The notes: a model not told the origin generated them from the letters alone. A DNA stretch of 64,000 nucleotides from Sanghuangporus weigelae (GCA_033182465.1 CP137328.1:434001-498000); one strand, 5' to 3'. Shown: positions 46,197 to 57,700, counted from the stretch's first letter. Program-made: numbers and translations.

Positions 46197-47013
46197 AGGG
46201 ATTTAGAGGTGAGGAGGACGATATACCCGCCCGTCTAATTGGACTCGGATACAAAAAGGAGTATTCCTTCCCTTCCGCTATCGACTTTTTCTTATTCTCT
46301 CTCTTCGCGATACACTCACAACTACGCTCATACACGCACATCGCATCGCACATCACTTCCTGACGCTCAAAAACTCGTTAACACTACTTTTGAAATCGTC
46401 CATTCGATTCTCCCTTTCCCCCCTCTCCCAAAATTTCTTGGATACTCGCGACTTACTCGTACTACTTTTCTTCGGTCCTACCTAAGACTCACTCGACTTC
46501 GCTTCCTAGAATATCTTATCTCATTTGACTTTTTTTCTTTTTTTTTTGCTTTCCTCTGCTCGGTTCCTGGTTCTCGTTTCTTTCTTTCTTTCTTTCTCTG
46601 GATTATTTGATTTTGGTGTCCCTCCCTCAAGTTACACGTGCGTGTATAGAACTGTCATACCGACTGACCCTCCTCCTAAATAGTACTACATAGTGCATAC
46701 TTCAAGTTGTGACTGATTCTTGCTTCTTGGGTCTGCGGGTAGTAGTTTGGTCGGTACTCGCTACACTTTACCTTTCCTTCTTTCCTTTACCTTTACTGTC
46801 TCTGTACCATCGGGTCGGCTTACATCACAATTATATTGACAATCAAGTCACATTCCATAGACGTCCATCCTTTTGATTTGTTTGGTACGCGTACAATGAT
46901 ACTCCGAAAAGCGGAGTTTGAACATAGCTAATGCAATGTGATGCATAGGTAGGAGAAGCGAGAAGTTCCTTCATGAGCCTCCCTCAATGCTCATCCTTCA
47001 TCGCTGCTCTCCT

Positions 47014-47046
47014 TACTCACTCACTCACTCACTCACTCACTCACTC
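47014..47046. repeat. (ACTC)n microsatellite
   Basis: About eight perfect ACTC units. Confidence 0.95.
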
Positions 47047-47423
47047 CGTCTCTCGAGTCCTTTTACCTTCCAAGTCGCGGTTCTGGGTTCTCAGCCCTAC
47101 GATACGATACGATTGCATGGTAGTATACGAGCATGGATATGTACTTGTACTTGTACTGTCTAAGCAATCATGTACGTACGTAGCGTCCTGAGGTCGGCGA
47201 CTCCGAATCGGGGAAAGGATGCCAGTGGTGGTTGAACGCCCCCCGCGGACACATCGATATCGGAGTCGTCTCTCCCCAATCTTCTTTGTATTCTCTGTGT
47301 GGAACACCTTGCCACCTGTAAATGGGACGAGTTGCCTATGAGACTTAAAGAAGGAAGGGCTCGTATTTGCTCGAGGTATGTCATTGGATCCTTGATCTTT
47401 GTTGAGTTCTTGTTTCTTTTTTT

Positions 47424-47428
<5 letters not shown>

Positions 47429-47474
<46 letters not shown>

Positions 47475-47487
47475 TTTTTTTTTTTTT
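47429..47487. repeat. (CT)n followed by poly-T
   Basis: About 19 CT units followed by a run of about 22 T. Confidence 0.95.
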
Positions 47488-47784
47488 GTCCCATGGACAT
47501 GGATCTAGGATCTCGGGTCGCTCATGCCAGCCTGCGCGCTTAGCCAAGTCCAAGGACTCGCAACTATTGTTGTCTTCCCGGCCCTTGATGTTCTTGTCGT
47601 TCAAAGGAGAAAAAAAAGAATTGTGTATGAGAGCCTCGCAGGCTTGCCTTGTTGGCCTTCCCCTCCGCGCCAGCTGTGATCCCACCTTCGTCGACATACG
47701 AAACAAAATAAAGTCAGATATCTCTTCGGTAGACTTCGATATGGCTGTGAGGATAGACTTGAAATAGGCTACGAAAAAGCAATA

Positions 47785-48628
47785 GTCAGCTTATTCTTCA
47801 GAAGGTTCCACATCCGCGTCGTTCTATTGAAGCACCAAGGAGAGGCGGATGCGCGGGGAGTCAAATACACGAAGAATGACGATGAAAGTGGGCGAGCAGG
47901 ATTCTCTGCAATATCTAGAACGTCCATCAGGTCGAAACGTGCGTCAAGAGACGTCGTACACGACTATGCTCATCTTCCCTATCCCCAATGGCCGTATTGT
48001 CTTTTTGCTTACTTACATCGCTGCCCCTCGTTCGTCCTCTCCATCATTATAATCTGTCTTGCCCCCCCCTCCTTTGCCATACACCCTCTCCTAATCCTCT
48101 TCACGTCTTTGTCGCATGCAATTCTCCCTCGCGATCCTTTTCCCGTGCACCTCTGCACAGCCTAACTGTGCGCGATTTGTTTAATTTGTCGTACAGGCGC
48201 AGTTTAGGGAAGTCAGAAGGATCTGCAGATGGAGTCGGAACATTCTCGTCCTCCTCAGCAATCTCTGTCGAAGCGTCCGACAGGTCACAGGTTGAACTCT
48301 TCAGTCTTTGCCTCGTTTCGATGGGCGAACTCCAACGGTTACATAAAAGTAGATGAGGTGAAGACGACACAGATGCATTGGAAGAGTCATCGCTACTTAT
48401 CTGGCCGCGCGTTGATGTCCCAACATTTCGGAACGGATTCTGTTCTGTTGTCCAGATATCTAATCCCTTCCAGAAATGCTCCTTCTAACGATGGCCCTTC
48501 TCTTTGGCGACTTATGTTCTGAGACACTCTTGGCTGCGGATTCTCAGAGGCGATGGACTTTTTTTGTGACGGTCGACCCGACGAGGAAGACTTCACTTTT
48601 CTTGTCCCCTTTCCAGAATAGCTGCTTA
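47785..48628 (-). pseudogene. Decayed copy of the serine-rich gene at 28042
   Basis: On the minus strand the order of segments matches the gene at 28042. AGCTATTCTGGaAAgGG sits near 48620. A peptide-level match DLSDASTEIAEEDENVPTPS with DPSDFPKLRLY lies at about 48285-48200. The DNA of the coiled-coil region (ACAAAGACG-GAGGA, ACTATAATGATGGA-type and GATAGGGAAGATGAGC words) follows at about 48110-47960. The counterpart of the RFHPYSS segment, CCCACTTTCATCGTCATTCTTCG, is near 47910-47880. Small indels and stops break the frame, and the C-terminal module is missing. The N-terminal side is cut by the hAT-type element at 48637. Confidence 0.8.
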
Positions 48629-48636
48629 GATGGGAT

Positions 48637-49265
48637 TAGGGCTCCGCGCGTATCGTATACGATACGCGCGTATAATTTTAGGCATATACGCATACGCTCG
48701 TATTTTATACGAGCGTATATTTGATTTTGAACTGAGATACGGATACGCGCGTATATATACGGCGTATACGGCATATACGGGTCCACACCAACAGCACAAC
48801 ATTCTGACCATTGCACGTCATGTTTGTGTTTAGAAAATACTTTCGTTGCGTTCCTTAAGGTGAGACACCTAATACAAATACTAATTTTTGTGCAAATGAC
48901 GAGGTTCTGCCAGAATTCTGTCAGATAAGGGAGTATGAATTTACGTAATTTTTGCATTATAAGCGAGACAACTCTAAATATTATGCTGGACGTGTGCTAG
49001 AGACCGTGACCACACACCCAACAGTAAGATTTCGGTGAGTTATGTCTAATTTCGAAGCAAAGAGGCAGATTTCTCATTCGAGTGCGGGATTTCTTACTGT
49101 TTTCGGGCCCAAAAATATACGCACGTATACGCCGTATACGCCAAAATTTCCAAAATATTATACGCATATGGGCGTATAATCCAGTTGCTTGAGCTGATAC
49201 GCATAGGCGCGTATAGCGTATACGCCGTATCGTATACGCTATATACGATACGCTGCGAAGCCCTA
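48637..49265. mobile_element. hAT-type non-autonomous element (629 bp) with 8-bp target duplication
   Basis: Terminal TAGGGCT ... AGCCCTA inverted repeats are flanked by a perfect 8-bp duplication GATGGGAT at 48629-48636 and 49266-49273. Eight-base duplications and TAGGG ends are typical of the hAT superfamily. Both ends (about 150 bp each) are packed with palindromic TATACGCGCGTATA / CGTATAC words that resemble the subterminal transposase-binding repeats of hATs. The middle (about 48790-49110) is AT-rich without a transposase frame, so it must have been moved in trans. It sits in or at the edge of the decayed serine-rich gene copy. Confidence 0.85.
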
Positions 49266-49273
49266 GATGGGAT

Positions 49274-49880
49274 GCAGTTTAGCGATGCTGTGTGGGACGA
49301 TGACTGACATGTCTGCATCGACGGGAGCGGCCGCGGCATCGTTGGTCACGGTGGAGGACCAAAACAAGCCAGCTACGACATACGCTGAAGTCACTGTCGC
49401 CGCAAATCCAAAGGGTGGAACCGTGCTTCGGAAGATCGCCGGGACTTCTCGTGGAAGAGGGAAGATTCAGCCTACCTGCAAAGTTCCTCTCATTCCTTAC
49501 GCACCCTCACCCTTTCCCTCTCCTCAATCTCTACCTGTCTGGCCTCCCTCTATCTCCGGGTTCTTTTCTCACGATTTGCCTTCCACTCTTCAGGCCATTT
49601 GTCTATGCGACTTGAAATTCCCGAGAACTCCTCGAGTAATTTTATTCTCCGGCCGGAATTTGGCTCGGTGCGCATCTCGCCATCTCCTTTGACTTTGCCG
49701 ACCAAGCGTCAAAATCTTTTCGAGATCACGATCCACGTATTTTGACGCACGGCGGGACTCCTCCCTCCTCTGCTCAGATTGCCTATCACACTCTCTGCGT
49801 CTAAAATCAGCAGTCTCGCGCTCACGGTCGTCTTGTCTTTGTTGATCGCATCTTCCCTGAGCGCCCGCGCTTGTGCTCCC
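49274..49880. other. Unassigned sequence between hAT element and transposase relic
   Basis: A plus-strand frame with GRGKIQPTCK-like peptides (49267-49692) shows no recognised domain. Part may be the degraded 5' portion of the transposon whose transposase end follows. Confidence 0.35.
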
Positions 49881-50316
49881 CCTCCGCCTCACGCATCAGG
49901 AACTCCTGGTTCTCTGCCGGGCGCTTTCAATGCAGTATCATTTATTGATTTTATGGCACGGATTTCAGAGCGTGCAGAGCCTGGATCTGTCGTAGTCATG
50001 GACAACTACGCAATCCATAAGTCCCAAGAAGTTCGTGGATATAATTGAATCAAGGTGTGCTTGGTTGTATGTATTTCACTACACATTTTATGATAATATA
50101 TTGCATTATAGAGGCTCGCCACTCGTGTTCCTTCCAGCCTACTCTCCCCAAGTCAATTCGAACAAGTTGACATTCTCACTCTTGAAAAAGCGGCTCCAGT
50201 ACATTGGTCTTGAGGAAGGAGAGGAGACATCCGTATATTGCCAGTTGCATAGGGAGGTAATGTCAATTAGTGCAGAACATTGTCGAAACAACCCGCCTGT
50301 GCTTCTCTCCAGGCTT
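49881..50316 (+). pseudogene. Tc1/mariner-type (DDE) transposase relic
   Basis: GAFNAVSFIDFMARI, then VVVMDNYAIHKS, then, after a one-base shift of frame and a putative intron (about 50054-50110), FVDIIESRGSPLVFLPAYSPQVN and LLKKRL. This is the D...D part of the DDE domain of IS630/Tc1-mariner transposases, common in fungal genomes. The frameshift near 50025 and the absence of the N-terminal DNA-binding part mark it as dead. No terminal inverted repeats were found. Its right end runs up to the stop codon of the kinase-like gene on the other strand. Confidence 0.7.
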
Positions 50317-51344
50317 TTACAATGTCTGGTTGTACTCCGTGTCGTACTTTTTTGCTCGCCTTCTTATACGCAGAACGATTGGTTCGTAGTTGAAAGATTC
50401 CATCCCTTCACCTTCAACGACTTTTTCAAGATTGCAGAACGGCAATGTATATTCACGGATGGTCCTCTCCTGCAAATCTATGCGGTTCCACGAGGGCGCA
50501 CGCATGTTGTAGAGGATCCGAACTTGAACTATTAACTCCTCGCAGTCTGTAATGTCAGGACACCTATGCCAATGACTGTTGCCAAAGTCGAAGAATCGGT
50601 AATTGTTGTCCGCGCCTTTGCGTCCAATAGCAATATTCCTCTCGTCAGGATCACCGTGGAAGATCCCAAGTGAGTGGAGAGCAAGAAGAGACTGGACCAA
50701 CGCGATTCTATGAACACTATTTAAGTAATCTGGCGGCACAGAACAGAGACTTTACATACTTGTTGGACTCTGACCAATACCGATACTGGTTGAGATCCAC
50801 CACACCTACATGCTCTATTACTAAGGCGAACACGCCTTTGAACCCACTTTTACCCTGATAAAGACCGTAGCAAGTCGGTGTGAATTTCTCTATAACGTCA
50901 TTGAATCTACCAGCACGTTTGGCTAGCGCAAGCGGGTAGTATGTTTCATATTCCGAAAGAAGTTCCTCAAAGGAGTTCCTGTACTTCTCGTACTCCATCT
51001 GCGACGCATCTACTGTCTTGATAATGAAGTTGGGTTCGTCTGCATTATAGGAACCGTCAGGGTTCTGAAGAACTGCCTCGTACGTGATTCCGTTTATGTT
51101 GTAGTGATAACCAAGCACCTTCAGACAAGGCATTTGAGCGGATGACAAGTAGTTGGGGAATGGCACTCCTGAATCGCGCTCAAGTTCCAAATGGCCATTC
51201 TGCGAGCGTGCAAATAATGGAAGCCCACTAACGTAAAGTGAATCGCCACGATGCTGTACGCAGTCAGATCTACATCATGAGAGCAGAGGTAAAACAGAAC
51301 TTACTGTGATCAGAATCTCACCTCCAACTTTTTCCTCCTGGCAT
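50317..51344 (-). CDS. Kinase-like protein with HGD and DFG motifs
   Basis: Exons (minus): 51344-51322 (MPGGKSW), 51269-50760 and 50716-50317, with introns of 52 and 43 nt using canonical donors GTGAGA and GTATGT. The protein has a candidate ATP-lysine stretch (NFIIKTVDAS), then LLALHSLGIFHGDPDERNIA with the catalytic HGD...N motif and YRFFDFGNSHWHRC with the metal-binding DFG. This is the pattern of small fungal protein-kinase-like or phosphotransferase proteins rather than a typical Ser/Thr kinase, because the N lobe is short and the Gly-rich loop is not evident. Roughly 310 residues. Substrate unknown. Confidence 0.7.
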
Positions 51345-52787
51345 TTCAGTTCAATTCCTGACTTCTACATGGCTCTAGTAATCCTCTGAGAGGTATTCCT
51401 AACAGTGCCGCTCATGACAATTTGTCTCCCGATAGTCTCTTCAAAAGTACGAGTACGTTTGATACCTCGCTTGTCGGCAAATGCGGTATATTTCCGGCCC
51501 TTGCCACGAACAGTTTTCCTCTGCCTATGTAGTCATACTGATACTGTCACATGGAAATCTATGCAATTCCCACGATCTGGTCAATGTACCACCTTATCTT
51601 GAGTGTCAAATCCTGCTGCATAAATATATCGTATAAACACAAGCTAGTGGCTTAATGGACTATTCTACATAATATATCTAGCATTTAGTCATTTTTTCTG
51701 GTAGAAATCATACACATCGGTCCTGAATAGTTGACCTCTGACATCAGTGACATGTCACGTGACTGAATGCTCAGTGTGACAGAAATTCAGAATGTTCCTC
51801 ATTCATTGGTGACCACATACAATTGAGCATCGAAGTTTGCGGTGAGAAGTACTAGTATCTGGGCATGGTCACATCAATCTAACAGAAATATTTGTAGTCT
51901 AGTTTCCAAGGGTTAACCGCAGTACCTTTGGTATTCACTGGGTCATCAGCGTCCGGGTATAATGGAGGTTCACTTTCTGAGAGATTTGCCACGTATCCTC
52001 CTGAATTCTTTTTTCGTCAGCTGCTCCGGATCCATATCTACATTGTCTAGACCACTTCCAGCTGGATACATGCAACCGTCAACTGAGCATTGAATATTGC
52101 AAAAGGGTATATTGTAGATTTTCGTGAAAGACAACTGACAATCCCTTTCTTTTCAAGATACGCAAGGCATCCAACAACCTATGTCAAGGTTTCATCACGT
52201 CCCTTTTTGGACTCCATGATGCGGCCACATGCGTACAACATTATCGGGTCACATAACAACTCCTTGACTACTCCTTCCACGCTACACAACATTGGTCTAG
52301 AAGACTAGTTGTGCCCTACAAGGCCCTACATTATGAGCGGTATCTATTTAATTTGCTTAAATGCCGGCGGGAAGCATGACAAACTTCCTTGGCTCTTTCT
52401 CGGAATTACACCACCATCTTCGCAAGCATTCGCGTCGCGCGTGTCTTAGGACCGTGGGAATCCGGATTCGGCACATACGCTTCGCGTTTCTTTACTTTCA
52501 TTTGAGCGTACCGTTGTAACCGTTCCGAGAATATAAATATACGGTCATTTCACACCGACATTCATTCTTGAACGGTCCGTCATACATATTTCATCTCCCG
52601 AATTCTAACCTCTATTTTGAGACCTAGGTCAAGTGATCTTAGCCAGCGCCGCAGAACCCATGGGTCCATATGTGCAATAACATCGCGAGGTCTAGCGGAT
52701 CCACGCAACCGCCTATTTCTGACTCTCGGCTGCAAGGAAGAAAAGAATTGCGAAAAGGGCGAGGAAAATCCGTTGGCGCTGTCTGAC
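51345..52787. other. Intergenic region upstream of kinase-like and rhamnogalacturonase genes
   Basis: A minus-strand peptide remnant near 51400-51540 reads GKGRKYTAFADKRGIKRTRT and then ETIGRQIVMSGTVRN before a stop. It looks coding but is not recognised and may be an older 5' exon or another gene's remnant. The rest (to about 52780) shows nothing supportable. Confidence 0.4.
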
Positions 52788-52796
52788 AGTATAAAA
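52786..52796 (+). promoter_or_regulatory. TATA box of the rhamnogalacturonase gene
   Basis: CAGTATAAAATG lies about 95 bp upstream of the ATG at 52887, a usual distance for secreted-enzyme genes in fungi. Confidence 0.6.
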
Positions 52797-52886
52797 TGAC
52801 GCCTGAGGCAAACCAGAGATTACATCCACCGACTCTCCTCATCTCAGTAGCGAGAGTGTCCGCTCTTTACTCGGTTCAGCACGACA

Positions 52887-54670
52887 ATGGCATCCGGGCT
52901 TGCTCTTCTTTCTGCTCTTGTTCTTGCTTTTCCCAGCGTGATCGCGCAACTATCTGGCGGCGTCGGACCTACGACTCCTTTGTCTGAAAAGAAAGGGACG
53001 ATATGCAACGTTCTCGACTATGGCGGGTCGATTGGTTCTAGCGTGAGTCTTCTGTTTACCTCCTGTATTTGCTATGCACTCTCATTTAATGACTTACCCA
53101 ACGCTAATCTATCATGTAGGATATTGGACCTGCTATTGGGAACGCTTTCACCAACTGCGTACAGCAGCATCCTGAGGGTGCAACTCTCTATGTACCACCA
53201 GGGAACTATAACATGCAAACATGGCAGACGCTCAACTACGGCACGAAGTGGGCTTTTCAGATGGACGGTGCCATTACTCGTACAAGTGAGTAGCGTCAGG
53301 TGTGCTTCTGTGTCGGAAGCTGATAATGATAACACGATTCTCTTCTAAAGGTACATCTGGAGGCCATATGATTGCGATTCAAAACGCGAACGATTTTGAG
53401 TTCTTCTCAAGCAACAGTGCTGGTGCAATCCAAGGAAATGGATATCAATGCCGGAACAATGGGTCAGTGGTCATTCTCTTTCAGATGCTCATCTCGGCGT
53501 TATCTTCATTATATGAATTTCTAGTCCTCGTCTTATTCGTATGGTAACATCAAACAACTTCTCTGTCCACGATCTCATCCTGGTCGACTGTGAGTCGGAT
53601 AGTTTACAGGAGCACCATTTATTTTGGTGCATGGTTGACCTAACATGTTCCAGCGCCGGAATTCCATCTCGTTATTCAGGACGGATCGAATGGGGAGATC
53701 TACAACATGGCTATCCGTGGCACCAACCTCGGAGGGTCGGACGGAATAGATGTCTGGGGTAAGGTTTCGTCTTCCCTTCCTCCAAGATGAAGTCACATGA
53801 ATCGCAATACTTCTCACTTCAGGGACCAACTACTGGATCCATGACGTCGAAGTCACCAACCGAGACGAATGCGTCACTGTCAAATCTCCGGCCTCCAACA
53901 TCTTAGTTGAACGCATATGGTGCAATCAATCCGGCGGATCTGCAATTGGCTCTCTCGGCTCTGGTACCGCCATCGAAAACGTCATCTACCGAAATGTCTA
54001 TACCAACGGTGGTAACCAAATATTCATGATCAAATCCAATGGAGGAGATGGTTATGTCAGGAACGTGCAGTTCCAGGACTTCATCTCAAGAGGCACAGCA
54101 TATGGGCTAAATATTAATCAGTATTGGAGTAGCCAGAGTACCGCACCTGGAAATGGTGTACAACTGAGCAACATTCAGTTCCAAGTGAGCATTTTCTCTT
54201 CGCAAGCCCAATTTGTATTTATTCTTCGTGGTCGACAGAACTGGGATGGCTCAGTCGTGAACGGTGTCCAGCGCGCCCCGATTCAAATTCTTTGTGCAGA
54301 TGGGGCGCCCTGCACGGGCATTACACTCAACAACGTCAACCTCTGGTCTGACACGAACCAAGCCGTGAACAAATGCCAAAGTGCCTTTGGATCCGGAACC
54401 TGCCTGAAATCTGGCACTCCGACATCATATGCAACGACGACAACGACGATCAGCAGGCCAGCTGGGTTCACTACCCCACCAAGTCTCTCTGGCGATCTAT
54501 CGCAGGGCTTCGCGACGAACTCGCCTATTCCCGTCCCGTAAGCGATCTTTCTTTTCTTAATCGCGAAATTTGCATTTCTGACACTTTTCTACTGTTTCGC
54601 GTAAAGGACGATTCCGACGACGTTCTATCCTGGTCTTCCGCAGATCTCCCCACTTGCGAAGAACATGTGA
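52887..54670 (+). CDS. GH28 rhamnogalacturonase (rhamnogalacturonan hydrolase), secreted
   Basis: Cuts the galacturonic acid-rhamnose backbone of pectin's hairy regions. Eight exons: 52887-53042, 53120-53285, 53351-53462, 53525-53589, 53654-53758, 53823-54184, 54239-54537, 54607-54670, giving 442 codons. Signal peptide MASGLALLSALVLAFPSVIA. The beta-helix core carries GTNLGGSDGIDVWG and [18 protein letters not shown]. The Asp-Glu pair in the second motif, in place of the Asp-Asp of polygalacturonases, is typical of rhamnogalacturonases. QIFMIKSNGG and the end TIPTTFYPGLPQISP also match that subfamily. A broken inverted copy lies 450 bp downstream. Confidence 0.93.
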
Positions 54671-55113
54671 TATGTGAGATTTTTGTGGGGTACGGATGGC
54701 CTGCAACTCTGTGATCTCCAGTTGAACGTCATGATCTTGACCTGCCACATCATGGTGTCTGATGTTAATCCACTAATGAGTTCTATGCTGCGCGCAAGGC
54801 GCCTTGCCATATGCAATATGCTTAAGAAAGCGAAAGCTCTTCACATGGGGGAACCATATACTTGCACCCTTCACAGAAGAGTGAGAGGACTAGCGCCATT
54901 TCACCTACGAGATAACGTTTTAACACGATAAATTCACTCGCAAGAATATTTATCTTCGTTATCAATTGATCGAACAATTAGACATAAAGGCATGGCACGC
55001 CCTGTGTCAAGCGGATTAAATGTCCTTTATCAACGGAGAGATCTGCGGGAGACCAGGAAAGAAAGTCGTAGGAGTCGTTCCATGAAACAAAGCGAGCGAG
55101 TAAGAGTCAACGA
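54671..55113. other. Convergent spacer between the two rhamnogalacturonase copies
   Basis: No gene recognised. It holds the 3' flanks of both copies, which point at each other. Confidence 0.45.
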
Positions 55114-55970
55114 TTAACGCAGAGATGCTAAAAATACCCATGGCATTGGAATAGGTTGGTCAGTCGTAAATCCCCCGGAAAGATCACCTGGAAGGCTAGG
55201 CAGCGTGGTATATCCTGCAGGCCTGCTAATCGTTGTAGTCACCGCGGCATAACTCGTTGGCGCGACCGACTTCAAGCATGCTCCTGAACCGAAAGCGCTC
55301 CGACATTTACTGATAGCCGCATTAGTATCAGACCAGAGATTCACGTTTTGAAGATTCATACCCATGCAGGGTGCTCCGTCTGCGCAAAGAGATTAGATAG
55401 GCGAACGTTGGACACCATCGACCACAGCACCACTCCAGTCTTATCGAGATTCCCGTATTGGTTAGTGGCAAGAGGGCGTGAAGAGAGCTGAGTACTCACT
55501 TTGAAAGTTAAGTTACTCAGCTGCACACCATAGCCCTCTCCGATGGTCTGCCGACTCCAGTGCTGGTCTACATTCAGTCCGTACGCAGTTCCCCGAGATA
55601 TGAAACTCTCGAATAGGACGTTCCTGACGTAGCGAGATCCACCATTCGACTTAATCATGAAGATTTGGTTGCCTCCATTGGTATAAACGTTATGATACAG
55701 AATGTTCTCTGTCGCAGTTCCCGTTGAATGAGACCCTATTGTGGATCTGCCAGACTGGTTGTACCAAACAGGATGTTTGTCGCTGGAGACTTGACGGTAA
55801 CGCATTCATCACGATTCGTGATTTCGACATCATGGATCCAGAAGTTCCTAAACAGATCAAAATCAGATTCGTGATACCAATTGAAAACGAAAGTGATGAT
55901 ACTCCGAAAAACTCACCGCTAAGTCGTAGGACATCAAGTTTGGGCTAACCAGTTTCCGACATAGATGCCG
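55114..55970 (-). pseudogene. Broken inverted copy of the rhamnogalacturonase gene
   Basis: Minus-strand sequence matches exons 5 (end) to 7 of the gene at 52887. [19 protein letters not shown] is followed by a small deletion that shifts the frame (loss of the VERIWC part near 55770). Then come YHNVYTNGGNQIFMIKSNGG, FISRGTAYGLNVDQ, an in-frame TAA near 55396 where the intact copy has Gln (PIQILCADG), and NVNLWSDTNAAISKCRSAFG. The last splice donor is changed (CCATGGGT instead of CCGTAAGC), and exons 1-4 are absent. Clearly nonfunctional. About 80% similar to the intact copy by eye. Confidence 0.88.
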
Positions 55971-56775
55971 GAGGTCTGGCGCGTCTTCTCTTTTGATTTT
56001 GGAAAAGAAAGCTTGACCGGATTGATGTCGCAGATCTATGTGGGTTTAGAGCATTCTGACGAGGAGCCAGCGAACACACAATATTACGCGAAATCACACA
56101 GTGCAAAGCGCCATCCAGATACACACTAAACGCGTATGACCTTACTCCAATTCCGGACAGACACTCATCTAAACATTGTTTTGCTAACCTCGCCGTTTTC
56201 ATTCAGATCCTGAACGCCAGATAAAGATTTCAGAAAGTCTGCGCAAACCATAATAAACGAGCATAAACTCACATATGATTCCAACACAACCGCGGCAAGA
56301 AGTTTTTACAGGATTACTTGCCGGATGGACCAAACGCCTTGGAATAATGGGAGGCGATCTATAAGGCCCCTGCGGTTCTATTGGTCCAGGTGGCGAGAAG
56401 ACAAAAATGTACACGATTTCACAAGACAGTCAGTGGCCTGTGGGCCGATCGTGCATTTCTACGTTGATGATTGGAATTGCAGATAGGCCCGCTTTCGCGA
56501 TTCACTTTGCTATTTCTTCGCTTGTCGGATATAGTGATTCGAAACCGGGGCAAGACACAAAATCGCAATATGAACTTATATTTTTAGGTCAAAGCACAGG
56601 AAAACATGTCAGAATGATTCAAGTCCAAGTGCGGGTATCTGAAATTGAATGTTAGTACATGCGCATCGCGAGCTATGACAATGACGACGGAAATAAAGCT
56701 ATAGAATGAAAGCTTACCAGTAGCTTTCATTCAATGAACTCGGGCTCAATGTTGACACCCATCTATACGAGATTA
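55971..56775. other. Intergenic region
   Basis: No gene recognised. Short frames on either strand have no family features. Confidence 0.4.
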
Positions 56776-57381
56776 TTAATCAGCCACGACCGGCTCGTCA
56801 AATCCAACAAGTGCCTCTACCGCTTTCGCCACCGTACCAGCTTTGTCTGTTACACCGCCTGTACTGGAGGCCGCGTCCGGAATAGCCCCAGAGCTGTCGA
56901 AAAGAACACTCGCTGCAGGAGCGGGAGAGCCGGAGGCCGACGCGGTTTTAGAGATTGATGAAGAGAGCGAAGAAATGGTCTTCGGCGCGACGTGTTGATG
57001 CACGACGTCGTGCAGTGCGGAGGCAAGGTCCGTCGGCTGCATTCCAAGTATGGACGCGATCCCATGAATGTGACTCTCTAGCGCAACATCCTGCTTCATT
57101 CCACTGTTCGCGCGCGGAACAGAGCCCGTAGTTTGAGCGTTCATTTGCGGCGGTCGCTTGCCCATAGCGAGGTTCCACCACCCGCCGACGTCAGACTTCC
57201 ACTGATAGAATCGATACGCGTAAAACGCAGCAAAGAGCACGGCGAACATAGTGAGCAAGTGCACGACTCGTGACAGACTGACGTTCTGCAAAGGCTTTGA
57301 GACATCGTGTCGGATGGCCCTACCCTGCCTCTTTGGCGGAAGGTCACCGGATTGTCTGCTGTTTCCTGCGCGCGTCGACAT
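56776..57381 (-). CDS. Small single-TM protein of unknown function (201 aa)
   Basis: A single exon. A basic N-terminus (residues 1-36, PPKRQGRAIRHDVSKP) is followed by a hydrophobic span VVHLLTMFAVLFAAFYAYRF (about 39-58) and WKSDVGGWWNLAMGK. A soluble part with HIHGIASILGMQPTDLASAL, which may form a small helical domain, comes next. The tail is Ser/Ala-rich. The topology suggests a type II or signal-anchored protein of an internal membrane. A conserved-looking basidiomycete protein, but I do not recognise the family. Confidence 0.65.
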   Translation of the reverse strand: MSTRAGNSRQSGDLPPKRQGRAIRHDVSKPLQNVSLSRVVHLLTMFAVLFAAFYAYRFYQWKSDVGGWWNLAMGKRPPQMNAQTTGSVPRANSGMKQDVALESHIHGIASILGMQPTDLASALHDVVHQHVAPKTISSLSSSISKTASASGSPAPAASVLFDSSGAIPDAASSTGGVTDKAGTVAKAVEALVGFDEPVVAD

Positions 57382-57700
57382 TGTGGTTGCTGTTGAAGAT
57401 GAAAGTAAAAGGCTGAAGAGCGTCGGGCATCGTACCTGGTGCGGAAGGCTGGCTTATGTATGATGGCTACGTCATTGGAGGATCGTCTGTCTGAAAAAAG
57501 ACAAAATGGAGACGCGTGATCTCAATACGTCCAAGTTCAAGCTCCGAAACAATTACATAACCGACTGGTTCTCAATGATAAGTGTACGTTTGTTGCCATA
57601 TATATATATTTATAACATCCGCAAAAGACTTGATATAGAAATGCATTTTATTCAGCGATTTAGGTCTCATATCATCGCGGAAATATGAGTAACAACATGA
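57382..57700. other. Spacer
   Basis: Promoter of the small membrane protein on the left and 3' flank of the truncated GH7 gene on the right. Nothing else seen. Confidence 0.4.

Larger units (their letters stand above)
46197..47784. other. Intergenic region with simple repeats
   Basis: 3' flank of the glycosidase gene, then pyrimidine-rich low-complexity DNA. It contains an ACTC repeat (47014-47046) and a CT run plus T run (47429-47487). No gene recognised. Confidence 0.5.

Noticed and set aside
45607-46363. 110- and 230-codon plus-strand frames over the last glycosidase exon
   Set aside because: They overlap the well-supported exon 45693-46196 in other frames and are Pro/Arg-rich by GC bias.
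47041-47706. 221-codon minus-strand frame
   Set aside because: It translates the CT/T simple repeats (runs of K, R and E) and has no domain.
48630-49339. Frames rich in YARIRI-type repeats
   Set aside because: They are translations of the palindromic TATACG words of the hAT-type element.
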